A stretch of DNA of 64,000 nt. It comes from Devosia oryziradicis (GTDB lineage Bacteria > Pseudomonadota > Alphaproteobacteria > Rhizobiales > Devosiaceae). Every line of letters starts with the position of its first letter. Positions within the stretch are counted from its first letter, which is position 1. A program made the position numbers and the translations under genes. Where the stretch lies: positions 2,639,001 to 2,703,000 of the forward strand of contig NZ_CP068047.1 of NCBI RefSeq assembly GCF_016698645.1, given 5' to 3'. The notes beneath the pieces were generated by a model. The model saw only the letters and a list, made by a program, of their open reading frames with translations. It was not told where the DNA came from and ran no database searches. Below, piece after piece: positions 17,533 through 26,069 of the stretch.

Positions 17533-18287
17533 TGCTCAAGACGCGCGTGATACCAACCTTGCTTCTGCGTGGAGAAGGACTGGTCAAAACCACAGGTTTC
17601 CGCAACCCGAAATACGTCGGCGATCCAATCAACGCGATCAAGATATTCAACGACAAGGAAGTCGATGAACTGATCCTGCTGGACATCAACGCGACAAACA
17701 CATCCAAGGGGCCAGCCTTCGACACGCTAGAAGACATAGCCGGCGAGTGCTTCATGCCGGTGGCCTATGGCGGAGGGATCAGCAACGTCGAGCAGATCCG
17801 CCGCATTCTGGGCATCGGCATCGAAAAGGTGGTGATCAACTCCGCAGCTATCAAAAATCCAGATCTGATTGCAACGGCAGCGCGAGAATTCGGCAATCAA
17901 GCCGTTGTGGTGTCCATTGACGTCAAGAAGACACTGCTGGGCCGGTACGAGGTCCGCAGCCATTCCGGCAGCAAAGGCACTAGCTTGGATCCGGCAGCAT
18001 GGGCCCGTCAGGTCCAGGATCTGGGTGCCGGGGAGATCATGCTGACCAGTATCGAACGGGATGGAACGATGCGCGGCTACGACATCGATCTTGTCCGCAA
18101 AGTTAGCGAAGCAACAAACGTCCCGCTGATTGCCGCCGGGGGCGCTGGCAAACTGGCCGATTTCGGCGCTGCTGTGGCAAACGGTGCAGATGCGGTCGCG
18201 GCTGGCGCAATGTTCGTATTCCATGGCCCTCACCGGGCCGTATTGATCACGTATCCGTCGCGCGTTGATCTGGAAGCGGTGTTGTAA
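17532..18287 (+). CDS. hisF: HisF-type cyclase-like subunit, sugar amidination module 1
   Basis: A 251-residue (beta-alpha)8 barrel of the HisF family; ATG 17532 overlaps the HisH stop by one base. The barrel keeps the phosphate-binding loops (PVAYGGGISN, IAAGGAGKLADF). Of the two catalytic aspartates of histidine-pathway HisF, Asp130 is present (VSIDVKK), but the position of Asp11 is leucine (IPTLLLRGEGLVKT). This argues against imidazole glycerol phosphate synthesis and for a role as ammonia channel in sugar amidination, as proposed for HisF2 in P. aeruginosa O-antigen clusters. The polymerase-like gene starts at its stop codon. Confidence 0.88.
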   Translation: MLKTRVIPTLLLRGEGLVKTTGFRNPKYVGDPINAIKIFNDKEVDELILLDINATNTSKGPAFDTLEDIAGECFMPVAYGGGISNVEQIRRILGIGIEKVVINSAAIKNPDLIATAAREFGNQAVVVSIDVKKTLLGRYEVRSHSGSKGTSLDPAAWARQVQDLGAGEIMLTSIERDGTMRGYDIDLVRKVSEATNVPLIAAGGAGKLADFGAAVANGADAVAAGAMFVFHGPHRAVLITYPSRVDLEAVL

Positions 18288-19522
18288 TGCCCTTCCGCTA
18301 CATTGTCTTGTTCTGTTTTGCCGCACCGCTTGTCGGCATCATGCAGATGGAGGCTGGGAGTTACGGCGGCTCTGTATTGCAAAGTGGCCATCCTAACAGC
18401 GCTACATTGGCGTTTGGCTTGGGGATCGCGGCGTTTACTGCTTCCTTGATGCTGGCCCGAGCGTTGATTTCCTTCCGCTTTGACTGGCTCTCCCCTCGTC
18501 CTGCGCCAGTTCCTGACGACCGGATATGGATCCTGGCAACGCTGTCGCTGGCCGGCATGGCGCTTTTCACCATGTTTGTCGCGGGCGGAATCAATGTCAT
18601 TTCCCGTACCATTGGCCGTGGCGATTTCCGTACCGAGTTGGGCGATGCCGGCGCCATCAGCTATTTGATCCTCAAATACTACTCCCCGGCGATCATGGCC
18701 TACTTGGCCCTCATCTACGCGCGGCGACCATGGTACGACGCAGCGATCCCGCTTGCCGTGCCGGCAATCATTGTTGCGCTCATTGCGTTGTCGTTCGGCT
18801 TCAAATCCGGGGTCGTGCTGGCATTCCTGCCTGCCGCGGTGGTTTATTTCTGGCGGGTGCCTGACTGGATGGTCATCCCTCTCGCCGCCCTAGCATTCTT
18901 GGGCATTTATGTTGGCTACAGCTTCTTTGATGGCCTCTCTGACCCGTCGACCATTCTTGACCGCTTGTTCTACCGATTGACGGTCCTCCAGGGCGACGTT
19001 GCATGGAAAATCTGGGACCTCCATGCACGCGGGGACGTGCTGCCCAGCTACATCGCTTCGCTACCAGCTATATTTGGGGACCGGGTTTTCACCCTGGTTA
19101 CCGGTATTGACCGAACCATGGAACTCGATTGGGTCGCTACCCACTTCGGCCTACTCACCACATATCTGTCGGGATACCCCATCCACGTCATCATGGCCGG
19201 CCATAACAATACCGCCACAATCTTTTCGGAAGGCGTCCTGATCGGAGGACTGAGCGGCGTGATTGGCATTTTCGCTTTCGCGGGCGTTCTGACGGCGGCG
19301 CTTTACGACTTCATCCGGGTTTGCCTCCAGAGAAACCGTTATGTAGAAGCCTCGCTTGCCTCGAGCTACTTCGTTTTTGCCCTGATGGCCTGGCTATTGG
19401 GTGGCGGCATTACCGCAATCCTGCACATTTCGATTCTGGCCGGGCTCGTTACGGGCTACGTCCTGCTCAAGATCATTGAAGGGCGGCGCGGGGATACCGG
19501 CGCCGAAGTCTATGCAATATAA
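18287..19522 (+). CDS. O-unit polymerase-like membrane protein (Wzy candidate)
   Basis: A 411-residue protein with about ten to twelve hydrophobic helices and a large polar loop (about residues 225-310: RLFYRLTVLQGDVAWKIWDL, then GLLTTYLSG and GHNNTATIFSEG). Wzy proteins have little sequence conservation, so the call rests on topology, on the loop between late helices, and on position inside the O-unit module. It starts at ATG 18287 overlapping the HisF stop by one base and runs 11 bases into the amidotransferase gene. Its insertion between HisF and its WbpG-like partner is unusual. Confidence 0.72.
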   Translation: MPFRYIVLFCFAAPLVGIMQMEAGSYGGSVLQSGHPNSATLAFGLGIAAFTASLMLARALISFRFDWLSPRPAPVPDDRIWILATLSLAGMALFTMFVAGGINVISRTIGRGDFRTELGDAGAISYLILKYYSPAIMAYLALIYARRPWYDAAIPLAVPAIIVALIALSFGFKSGVVLAFLPAAVVYFWRVPDWMVIPLAALAFLGIYVGYSFFDGLSDPSTILDRLFYRLTVLQGDVAWKIWDLHARGDVLPSYIASLPAIFGDRVFTLVTGIDRTMELDWVATHFGLLTTYLSGYPIHVIMAGHNNTATIFSEGVLIGGLSGVIGIFAFAGVLTAALYDFIRVCLQRNRYVEASLASSYFVFALMAWLLGGGITAILHISILAGLVTGYVLLKIIEGRRGDTGAEVYAI

Positions 19523-20624
19523 GACCTGTACGCGCTGCATCATGGACACCACCGATCCCGACATCGTCTTCGACGAGAATGGGGTCTGCAGCCATTGCCA
19601 TCGCTACGATCGGGTGGCCGGGCAGCGTCTGGTGCCCCTCGACGAGCGCAAGGACAAGCTGGCGGCGCTTGTCGCAGAGATCAAAGCGTCCGGCCAAGGC
19701 AAGCCATATGACTGCGTGATCGGGGTCAGCGGCGGTGTCGACAGCACGTATGTCGCATACATCGTCAAGGAGCTTGACCTGCGTCCGCTAGCCATCCACC
19801 TCGACAATGGCTGGAATTCCGAACTGGCCGTCGCCAATATCCAGAAGACCCTAGAAAAGCTGGGTATCGACCTGCACACCCATGTGATCGACTGGATGGA
19901 GTTCCGCGACCTCCAGTTGTCGTTCCTCAAGGCGGCGACGCCGGACGGCGAAGTGCCAACCGACCACGCCATCTTCGCCCTGCTCTATGAGATGGCCGCC
20001 AAGCACAATCTCAAGCACGTCATCACCGGCACCAATGTGGTCTCGGAGGCGATACTTCCGGAGAAGTGGGGCTACGGCTATTTCGACTGGGCCTATGTAA
20101 AGGACGTACACAGACGCTTTGGCACGTCTCGGCTTGCCACCTATCCGCATTTCTCGCTGGCAAAGCTGGCATATTACATCTTCGTTCGGAAGATTCGCCT
20201 CGTCTCGATCCTCAACTTCATCGACTATGACAAGAAAGTCGCGATGGACGTCCTGCAGAATGAGCTGGGATGGGTCTATTACGGGGGCAAGCACTACGAG
20301 TCGATTTACACCCGCTTTTACCAAGCCTACCTGCTGCCGCGAAAGTTCGACATCGACAAGCGCAAGGCTCACTACTCCAACCTGGTCCTGTCCGGCCAGA
20401 TGACGCGAGACCAAGCGCTCGCGGCCATGCAGGAGCCGGTCTATCCGGAAAAACTCCTGATCGAGGATCGGGACTATGTGACCAAGAAACTTGGGCTTAA
20501 GGGACCGGAGCTCGACGCGATCGTCGCTTCCCCCAACAAAACCTTCGAGGATTACAAGACCAGCCATGGGCTGTTCGAAACGGCGAAGCGGCTCGTCAAT
20601 GCCACGCGCCGCTACATAGGCTGA
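19512..20624 (+). CDS. N-acetyl sugar amidotransferase, WbpG/PseA type, module 1
   Basis: A 370-residue ATP-pyrophosphatase-fold enzyme. ATG 19512 places the zinc-type cysteines at the N-terminus: C6-x2-C9 and C26-x2-C29. The PP-loop VIGVSGGVDSTYV lies near residues 71-83. Enzymes of this family activate a sugar N-acetyl group with ATP and replace its oxygen with nitrogen supplied by HisH/HisF, giving an acetamidino group. Here the likely substrate is the 2,3-diacetamido-uronic acid of this module. The upstream in-frame ATG at 19401 was rejected because the added residues are an out-of-frame reading of the polymerase gene. Confidence 0.88.
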   Translation: MQYKTCTRCIMDTTDPDIVFDENGVCSHCHRYDRVAGQRLVPLDERKDKLAALVAEIKASGQGKPYDCVIGVSGGVDSTYVAYIVKELDLRPLAIHLDNGWNSELAVANIQKTLEKLGIDLHTHVIDWMEFRDLQLSFLKAATPDGEVPTDHAIFALLYEMAAKHNLKHVITGTNVVSEAILPEKWGYGYFDWAYVKDVHRRFGTSRLATYPHFSLAKLAYYIFVRKIRLVSILNFIDYDKKVAMDVLQNELGWVYYGGKHYESIYTRFYQAYLLPRKFDIDKRKAHYSNLVLSGQMTRDQALAAMQEPVYPEKLLIEDRDYVTKKLGLKGPELDAIVASPNKTFEDYKTSHGLFETAKRLVNATRRYIG

Positions 20625-21884
20625 TTGTTGAAAGTCCTGTACATCCACATGATCGGCGCCTTCGGCGGCGCCTCACGCAGCTTGACCGAAGCAGTCGGCG
20701 CCTTCCCGCCAGGATCGGTGGACCCGTACTTCGTCACTGCGGCGGGCTCGGTGGAACCGTTTTTTGCGCGCCTCGGACCTGTCGAGACCGCTCGCGGGGT
20801 GAGCCAGTTCGACAATACGCGCTACAGCCACTATCGCGGCTTGCGCTGGCTGGTTGCCCTGCGCGAAGTCGCCTATCTGCCCGCTACCGTGCTCGCTCTG
20901 CTGCGCGCCAGAAGGCGGTGGGGCAAGGTTGACCTGATCCACGTCAATGAATTCACCGGCATTGTGCCGTGGTGGCTGGCCCGCCGCTTGTTTGGCGCGC
21001 CCGTAGTTGTGCATGTGCGGTCCGTTGCCCGCAACGACGCGCACTCGCTACGCACACGCTTCGTAACCTGGATGTTACGGAAGCGGGCAGAAGCCATTGT
21101 GGCGATTGACGAAACGGTGCGAGCCAGCCTACCCGCTGACCTGGCTGTCAGCGTGATCCACAATGCCTTTACGCCGCATCGCGTCGCCGTCGACGCGCCG
21201 CCACTGCCTGTTCCAAGCGGGCTCCGGTCCGGCTGGTTGCGTGTTGGTTTTGTCGGCAACCTGCTCAAGGTCAAGGGCATCCACGAACTCGTGGCCGCTG
21301 CCGCCATTGCGCGCGACCGTGGGCTCAACGTCGAATTCATCGTGGTGGGTGACGACGCTGCGCCGTCACGGGGCATAAAGGCCGGCCTGCTGCGGCAGCT
21401 TGGTTTGGGTCAAAACGCCAAGGAAGAGGTGTTGGCGGAGATAGAGCGGCTCAAGCTATCCGACCGCTTCCACATGCTGGGTTTCACTCAGCGAATCGCG
21501 GAGGCGTACGGCCTGATGGACGTGCTCTGCTTCCCCTCGCATTTCGATGCACCTGGCCGGCCCGTCTTCGAGGCGGCGTTTGGCGGCAAACCGGCAATTG
21601 TCTGCCTGTCCGATCCCAAGCCGGACACGCTAATTCACGGCGTTACCGGACTCGCAATTCCGGCCCGCGATCCTGTCGCGCTGGCCGATGCCATCGAGCG
21701 CCTCTGTCGCGACCCTGCCTTGGTACAGACGATGGGAGAGGCGGCCGCCGAAATGGCCCACCGCACTTTCGATCCACAAAGAAATGCAGCAGAACTGCTC
21801 GCGGTCTATCGCAGGGTCACGGCCGCAGACCGGCCTCGACAAGCATCTGTTGCCACATCTGCCAATTTGCCAACAGGCCGATGA
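20625..21884 (+). CDS. Glycosyltransferase family 4
   Basis: A 419-residue GT-B glycosyltransferase beginning at TTG 20625 or the adjacent TTG 20628, immediately after the amidotransferase stop. It has the glycine-rich IHMIGAFGGASRSL at the start, VGFVGNLLKVKGIHELVAAA in the donor domain, and CFPSHFDAPGRPVFEAAFGGKP as its E-x7-E-like region. It is the last gene of the first O-unit module. Its 3' end overlaps the convergent kinase gene by 68 bases, so the last 22 codons lie over the other gene's C-terminus. Confidence 0.85.
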   Translation: MLKVLYIHMIGAFGGASRSLTEAVGAFPPGSVDPYFVTAAGSVEPFFARLGPVETARGVSQFDNTRYSHYRGLRWLVALREVAYLPATVLALLRARRRWGKVDLIHVNEFTGIVPWWLARRLFGAPVVVHVRSVARNDAHSLRTRFVTWMLRKRAEAIVAIDETVRASLPADLAVSVIHNAFTPHRVAVDAPPLPVPSGLRSGWLRVGFVGNLLKVKGIHELVAAAAIARDRGLNVEFIVVGDDAAPSRGIKAGLLRQLGLGQNAKEEVLAEIERLKLSDRFHMLGFTQRIAEAYGLMDVLCFPSHFDAPGRPVFEAAFGGKPAIVCLSDPKPDTLIHGVTGLAIPARDPVALADAIERLCRDPALVQTMGEAAAEMAHRTFDPQRNAAELLAVYRRVTAADRPRQASVATSANLPTGR

Positions 21885-22797
21885 ACTTTTCATGCTCGGC
21901 CTGCCAACCTGGGTCGTCCCATCGAGGGTTGGCGTGAAGGATACCCAGGCTGAAGAGCAATCGGGCCGTAGCAATGCATTCCAGCTCGCCGGCCGATAGG
22001 TCCGCCAGGCCGCGACCGTAGCCGCCCAAAAAAGCCGCCGAAAGACGGGCACCGAGCGCCGGTGCGGCGCCGGCGAGACAGAAGCGCTCAAGCCCAATGG
22101 CGAGGTCGATCAGTGGCGAGCCGGTTGCGGCAATAGCATCATCGAAGTCGAGCACGGCCACTACCCCCTCGGGTCCCATCAGCACGTTTCCGCGATGATA
22201 GTCGTTGTGGATGAGTTGACTGCCTTGGTCCAACATATCGACAACCGCCTCCCACCGGGACAGAATGTCGGCGGCTTTTTCGCCCACCAATGGGTCTTGC
22301 GACGCGCAATTCCGTAGGCGCAGGATGACGGCGTGCCATTGCTCCGATATCTTTGCCGGTGCCACTGACGGGGCAATCGAGGACAGTGCTTCGTGTATGC
22401 CTCGCAGGGCGGCCCCAACCTGCCCCGCCTCGGACGTGCTGTCCTGTGCAAATCGCTCGGGGATGTAGGGATAGATCAGGCCCATCGCATCTTCTGTAAT
22501 GTGCAGGGGTGCGCCGAGCATGGGCTGCACAGGGCACCCTGCCCCTTGCAGTTGCGTTACCAAAGCCTGGACAGCCTGGACATGCGAAAGGCGCTCCCGC
22601 GGTGAAACCTTTACGAAGAGTGCCTGCTCGCCTGTCACCCGATAATAGCCATACGGAGCCGCATGCGCCGTCCTGGCCCGATCTACAGCTCTGGCGCCCA
22701 GGTCCCGCCTGAGGGTATCTGCCACCTCGCCCGATATCGGTTCATAGTGCAGCGGCAACGGCCGGAGCGCTGGGTGCGCTGGAAGATCAACTGCCAT
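21817..22797 (-). CDS. APH-fold phosphotransferase in the reverse-strand cassette
   Basis: A kinase of about 326 residues with the aminoglycoside/choline kinase fold. The catalytic loop is QLIHNDYHRGNVLMGPEG and the metal-binding motif is VVAVLDFDDAIA; the N-lobe has YGYYRVTGEQALFVKVSP. ATG 22797 (MAVDLPAHPAL) gives an 11-base overlap with the upstream gene; in-frame ATGs at 22809 and 22818 are alternatives. It is last in an apparent three-gene operon with a NeuB-like protein and a glycosyltransferase/methyltransferase fusion, so its substrate may be a sugar or small alcohol made or attached there. That is inference; the substrate is unknown. Confidence 0.78.
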   Translation of the reverse strand: MAVDLPAHPALRPLPLHYEPISGEVADTLRRDLGARAVDRARTAHAAPYGYYRVTGEQALFVKVSPRERLSHVQAVQALVTQLQGAGCPVQPMLGAPLHITEDAMGLIYPYIPERFAQDSTSEAGQVGAALRGIHEALSSIAPSVAPAKISEQWHAVILRLRNCASQDPLVGEKAADILSRWEAVVDMLDQGSQLIHNDYHRGNVLMGPEGVVAVLDFDDAIAATGSPLIDLAIGLERFCLAGAAPALGARLSAAFLGGYGRGLADLSAGELECIATARLLFSLGILHANPRWDDPGWQAEHEKFIGLLANWQMWQQMLVEAGLRP

Positions 22798-23842
22798 CGT
22801 CGATGTCATCGGCCACAATCGGCTGTCCGGCGGTCAGAGGCCTTGCAAGTCGGCGCCCCTCGACGCTATCCCACATCTCGACCCCGAGGCCCGCGGCCGG
22901 AAAGCTAAAGCGAACCTTAGCGCGTGACAGCGCGGTACCCGTCGGCAAATCGGCGTTGGCGACCAGCCCCATCCGATCCGGCGGACGCGGTCGATCTGCG
23001 GGAAAGGACCGCTGGGAATCGCCCAGCGATTGATAGACCCGCTCAATACGCTGCAGCAGTTCAGGTAGCTGGGAGATCGGCAGCGCATGGGCCAGGTCGA
23101 TGTCGCCGTGCGCGGCGTCAGCGCGAATGCCCTTCTCGAGCGCATGCGCCCCCAGCGCCACGGCCGTCAGTACGCTTTCAGTGCCCTGGTCGTGGTCGGA
23201 CAGGCCGCACAACGTGGCATGGGTCTTCCCGAGAGCAGCCATCATGCGGAGGTTGAATGCTGAGACCGCGGCGGGGGGGCCAGGCGGGCTATGCTGGATT
23301 AGCATTTTTTCCGCACCCGCCGCACGGGCCCAGCCGACGGCGCGGGCAATCTCGTCCATGCTTGAGCGGCCGGTGTCAATAATCAGCGGCAGCCCAGTTG
23401 CTGACAGCGAGCGAATGAGCGGCGCATGCACAATGTTGCTGCTGGCCACCTTGACAGCATCGACCTGCATGTCGCGCGCAAATGCCAGCCCTTCGTCGTC
23501 ATAGATGCTCATGACCAGGTCTAGTCCCGCGTCTCGCGCAGCAGTCATGATCACCTCAAGATCGCTGAGCCGAACAACATGACGCTCCAGCACAGCACGG
23601 TAGCTTTCTTGCACCATGCCGCGGCCGGGGACAAAATACTGCGTGTCCCCATGAGGTGCGGCAAGTGTCACGTCGTGGATTATGGCACCCTTGAGTACCG
23701 TGGCACCGGACGCCGCGATCCGAGCCACAAGGTCCAGAGCCAAGCCGAGATCTGCCTTGAAGTAGACGTCGATATCCGGGAAAAAAGCCGGAGGATGTCC
23801 CGGACCGACTGCAGTCCTGCCGATATTAAATGGTTGATTCAA
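22787..23842 (-). CDS. Divergent NeuB-like (sialic acid synthase family) protein with SAF domain
   Basis: A 351-residue protein, TTG start at 23842 overlapping the upstream stop. The barrel follows NeuB in outline: VDAVKVASSNIVHAPLIRS for the KIPSGE region, LIIDTGRSSMDEI for ISTGM, LIQHSPPGPPAAVSAFNLR for LHCTS-YPA-NLR, and GLSDHDQGTES for GYSDHT-G. A SAF-like domain follows (residues about 285-350). Several landmarks are altered: the usual EAGxNH N-terminus is absent, KFQ is replaced by LKG, the SGE glutamate is lost and EKHF reads EKGI, so one of the two metal-binding histidines of NeuB is missing. A different or degenerate reaction is likely. Compare the canonical NeuB at 36479-37510. Confidence 0.75.
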   Translation of the reverse strand: MNQPFNIGRTAVGPGHPPAFFPDIDVYFKADLGLALDLVARIAASGATVLKGAIIHDVTLAAPHGDTQYFVPGRGMVQESYRAVLERHVVRLSDLEVIMTAARDAGLDLVMSIYDDEGLAFARDMQVDAVKVASSNIVHAPLIRSLSATGLPLIIDTGRSSMDEIARAVGWARAAGAEKMLIQHSPPGPPAAVSAFNLRMMAALGKTHATLCGLSDHDQGTESVLTAVALGAHALEKGIRADAAHGDIDLAHALPISQLPELLQRIERVYQSLGDSQRSFPADRPRPPDRMGLVANADLPTGTALSRAKVRFSFPAAGLGVEMWDSVEGRRLARPLTAGQPIVADDIDDGS

Positions 23843-25938
23843 TTGTCCTCAGCCAATTCGATTTTGAGGCAGTGCATGGGCAGTTGCATGATGCCGTTGC
23901 GTAGCGTGCGCCTTCCCTCCCCCGCTGCCTCCGTCCAGGAGCGCACCGGGTCGGGCTGCGGAGCAAGATCGAATGGAAGTTCGAAGGGCAGGAATTCTGC
24001 ACCAGCGACGCGGCGCTGCCCGGCCAGGAAAGCCCTCACGCTTTCCATTGACGCCATGTTGTAGCCGGGATGCCACGGGGCGTCCCACTGGGCCGGATAG
24101 CGCCAGTGAATGCGGGCATCCAGCGGAAATGGGTTGAACAGTCCGGTGACCAGGACGGTGCCACCTCCCTTTGCTACGCGAATGCACTCAGCAAGCGAGG
24201 TGCGGAAGTCTTCAAAGATGCTGTGTGTGCCGGTCATGAGCACAACCTCGAATTGCCCCGAAGTAAGGTCGCGCAGATCGTTGGCGTCACCCTGCACGAC
24301 TGGCCGGCCACGTTCGCGGCCTTGCGCCACCAAGGCCGGATCAAATTCGATGCCCTGGAGTTCCGCTTGTGGAAAACGATCCGCCGCATAGGACAGAAAA
24401 TCGCCGGCTGCTGCACCGACATCGAGCAGGCTTGCCGGCTGATCGTGCCGCCGCTCAATCTGGTCGCCCAACCAAACGAACATGTGCTTGGGCCGAGTGG
24501 GCTGGGCGTTTGGGGCGTAGACCGACGCTCGGCTATATCCGGTATCGCCGCGCACTGCCTTGTTGGGCCTGCCGGCTATCCAGCGGTCGACTTCCTTGAG
24601 GATGCGTTCGCCTGCGCGTCCATCGAGCACACCCCATTCCGCCCCCCTGGCGCGCTGCTGCGCCGCCAGGCGCGCGTAGGTGCCGTCTACGCTGGCCATG
24701 GCCAACAGAAGGCGCTCGACACCGTCCATTTCGCGCAGTTCGACAACACCGGCCACGCCCTCGTAGGTGGAAAGATCGAGCCGATACATATCGTAGTTGA
24801 CGACAGGTTTGCCGCACGCGATCGCCCACCGGCTGGTGCTGGAAAATGACGTCAGCAGAACGTCATGTCGAGGAATGAGCTCAATGATCCACTGTTCGGA
24901 GATTGCAACACCTTGCGCAGCCCAAAGCGCACGATCCTCAGCGAGGGTCGCAGGATGAAGGCTGACCGTCACATCAGCGCGGCCGCCGCATTTTGCCGCT
25001 GCCACGAAGCGCCGGACCGTCTCAGCGTATGTGGCGAACTCGGCCAATTTCGCGTGGGTGTCGTGGCGGCTTGGCGGTGGCGCCAGTAATACGCTTAACC
25101 GCTCTGGTTCCATTGGGCGGCCATATGCCGCCGTCTGGGCCAACGCCGGCTGTGCGGCCAGCACCGACGCAACGGCGTCAGCGTAAAAACTGCCGGTCAT
25201 TACCAGTTTTTCCGCCGGAACTCCCTCCCGGCGATAGATGCGCTCCATTGCCGGCGATTCAACAAGCAGCGCGTCAGCGGACCCACCGTGCACAACCCAG
25301 GGCTGCTCGATATCGAGTCCTACGGCCACTCGTGCGAGAATGACCTCGACCGGCATCAGGGTAGCATCGCCCTGCTCGATCGTCTTGATCCAGTTTCCAG
25401 CATAGCGCCTTAGGTTGGTGCCGGCTTCCGAAGTCGGCACCAAGTTGAGATTGCCCTCTCTGGCCCTGTCTCGGAGGGCATTGTCGTAGTCCCTGCTCTC
25501 GCCGATGCCGAATGGCATATCCAGCACGGGAATCCGCCGATCTTTTGCAGCCGCTATCAATGCCGCGCACCCTCCTGGTCCGTCTTCACAGACCAGCAAC
25601 AAGCTCGCATCAGCCTCGTCTAGCATCAGCCGGGCCGCTTTGCGCTGGCCGGAGAACATGGCGCGATAGGAAAGTTCACCTTCGGTCGGCGTCCACGCGG
25701 TCAGCTCCGCCAGAGACACAGTTTCCGCATCGCTCAATTCGGTCCTGGCCACTCGCTCCACAAAGTCCGCGAACTGCATTCCGGCCGCCTCGGCTCCCGT
25801 CCGAATTGCGGCGCTGACGCCTGACAGCTCGCTGAAGTTGACCATCAAGACCTCGTGGCCCTGCCGCTGCATCGCGTTGGCAGCGAGTTGGAGAAGCGTG
25901 AGTTGTGAGATCGAGGAAGCAGCGAAAATGATCATCAT
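23839..25938 (-). CDS. Glycosyltransferase-like / SAM methyltransferase fusion protein
   Basis: A 699-residue two-part protein. Residues 1 to about 460 look GT-B-like: MIIFAASSISQLTLLQLAAN at the N-terminus, SLHPATLAEDRALW, then LLTSFSSTSRWAIACGKP and VVNYDMYR in the nucleotide-site region. A linker of about 40 residues leads to a class I methyltransferase (residues about 504-690) with motif I LLDVGAAAGDFLSYA, the acidic ribose-binding loop GIEFDPALV, and VVQGDANDL. It is first in the reverse operon; the NeuB-like gene overlaps its stop by TTGA. The fusion suggests transfer and methylation of the same residue. No exact family is recognised. Confidence 0.72.
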   Translation of the reverse strand: MMIIFAASSISQLTLLQLAANAMQRQGHEVLMVNFSELSGVSAAIRTGAEAAGMQFADFVERVARTELSDAETVSLAELTAWTPTEGELSYRAMFSGQRKAARLMLDEADASLLLVCEDGPGGCAALIAAAKDRRIPVLDMPFGIGESRDYDNALRDRAREGNLNLVPTSEAGTNLRRYAGNWIKTIEQGDATLMPVEVILARVAVGLDIEQPWVVHGGSADALLVESPAMERIYRREGVPAEKLVMTGSFYADAVASVLAAQPALAQTAAYGRPMEPERLSVLLAPPPSRHDTHAKLAEFATYAETVRRFVAAAKCGGRADVTVSLHPATLAEDRALWAAQGVAISEQWIIELIPRHDVLLTSFSSTSRWAIACGKPVVNYDMYRLDLSTYEGVAGVVELREMDGVERLLLAMASVDGTYARLAAQQRARGAEWGVLDGRAGERILKEVDRWIAGRPNKAVRGDTGYSRASVYAPNAQPTRPKHMFVWLGDQIERRHDQPASLLDVGAAAGDFLSYAADRFPQAELQGIEFDPALVAQGRERGRPVVQGDANDLRDLTSGQFEVVLMTGTHSIFEDFRTSLAECIRVAKGGGTVLVTGLFNPFPLDARIHWRYPAQWDAPWHPGYNMASMESVRAFLAGQRRVAGAEFLPFELPFDLAPQPDPVRSWTEAAGEGRRTLRNGIMQLPMHCLKIELAEDN

Positions 25939-26069
25939 GGTCCTGACGCCAGCGCCCTCGGTTCACTCATGTGCGGTTGAGGCAAGACAAGCTATGTCGT
26001 GAGCAACGGTTGCGCTTGCGCCGGCGGGAAACTATCGCCAGATTTGTCCAGCAACAACAAGGCCTTTCC

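Noticed and set aside
16915..18287. Histidine biosynthesis genes
   Set aside because: Only HisH and HisF occur, inside an O-antigen module next to a WbpG-like gene, and HisF lacks Asp11.
25971..26069. N-terminal extension of the GT-like protein from GTG 25971
   Set aside because: It has an arginine/glutamine-rich composition unlike the rest and no ribosome binding site.
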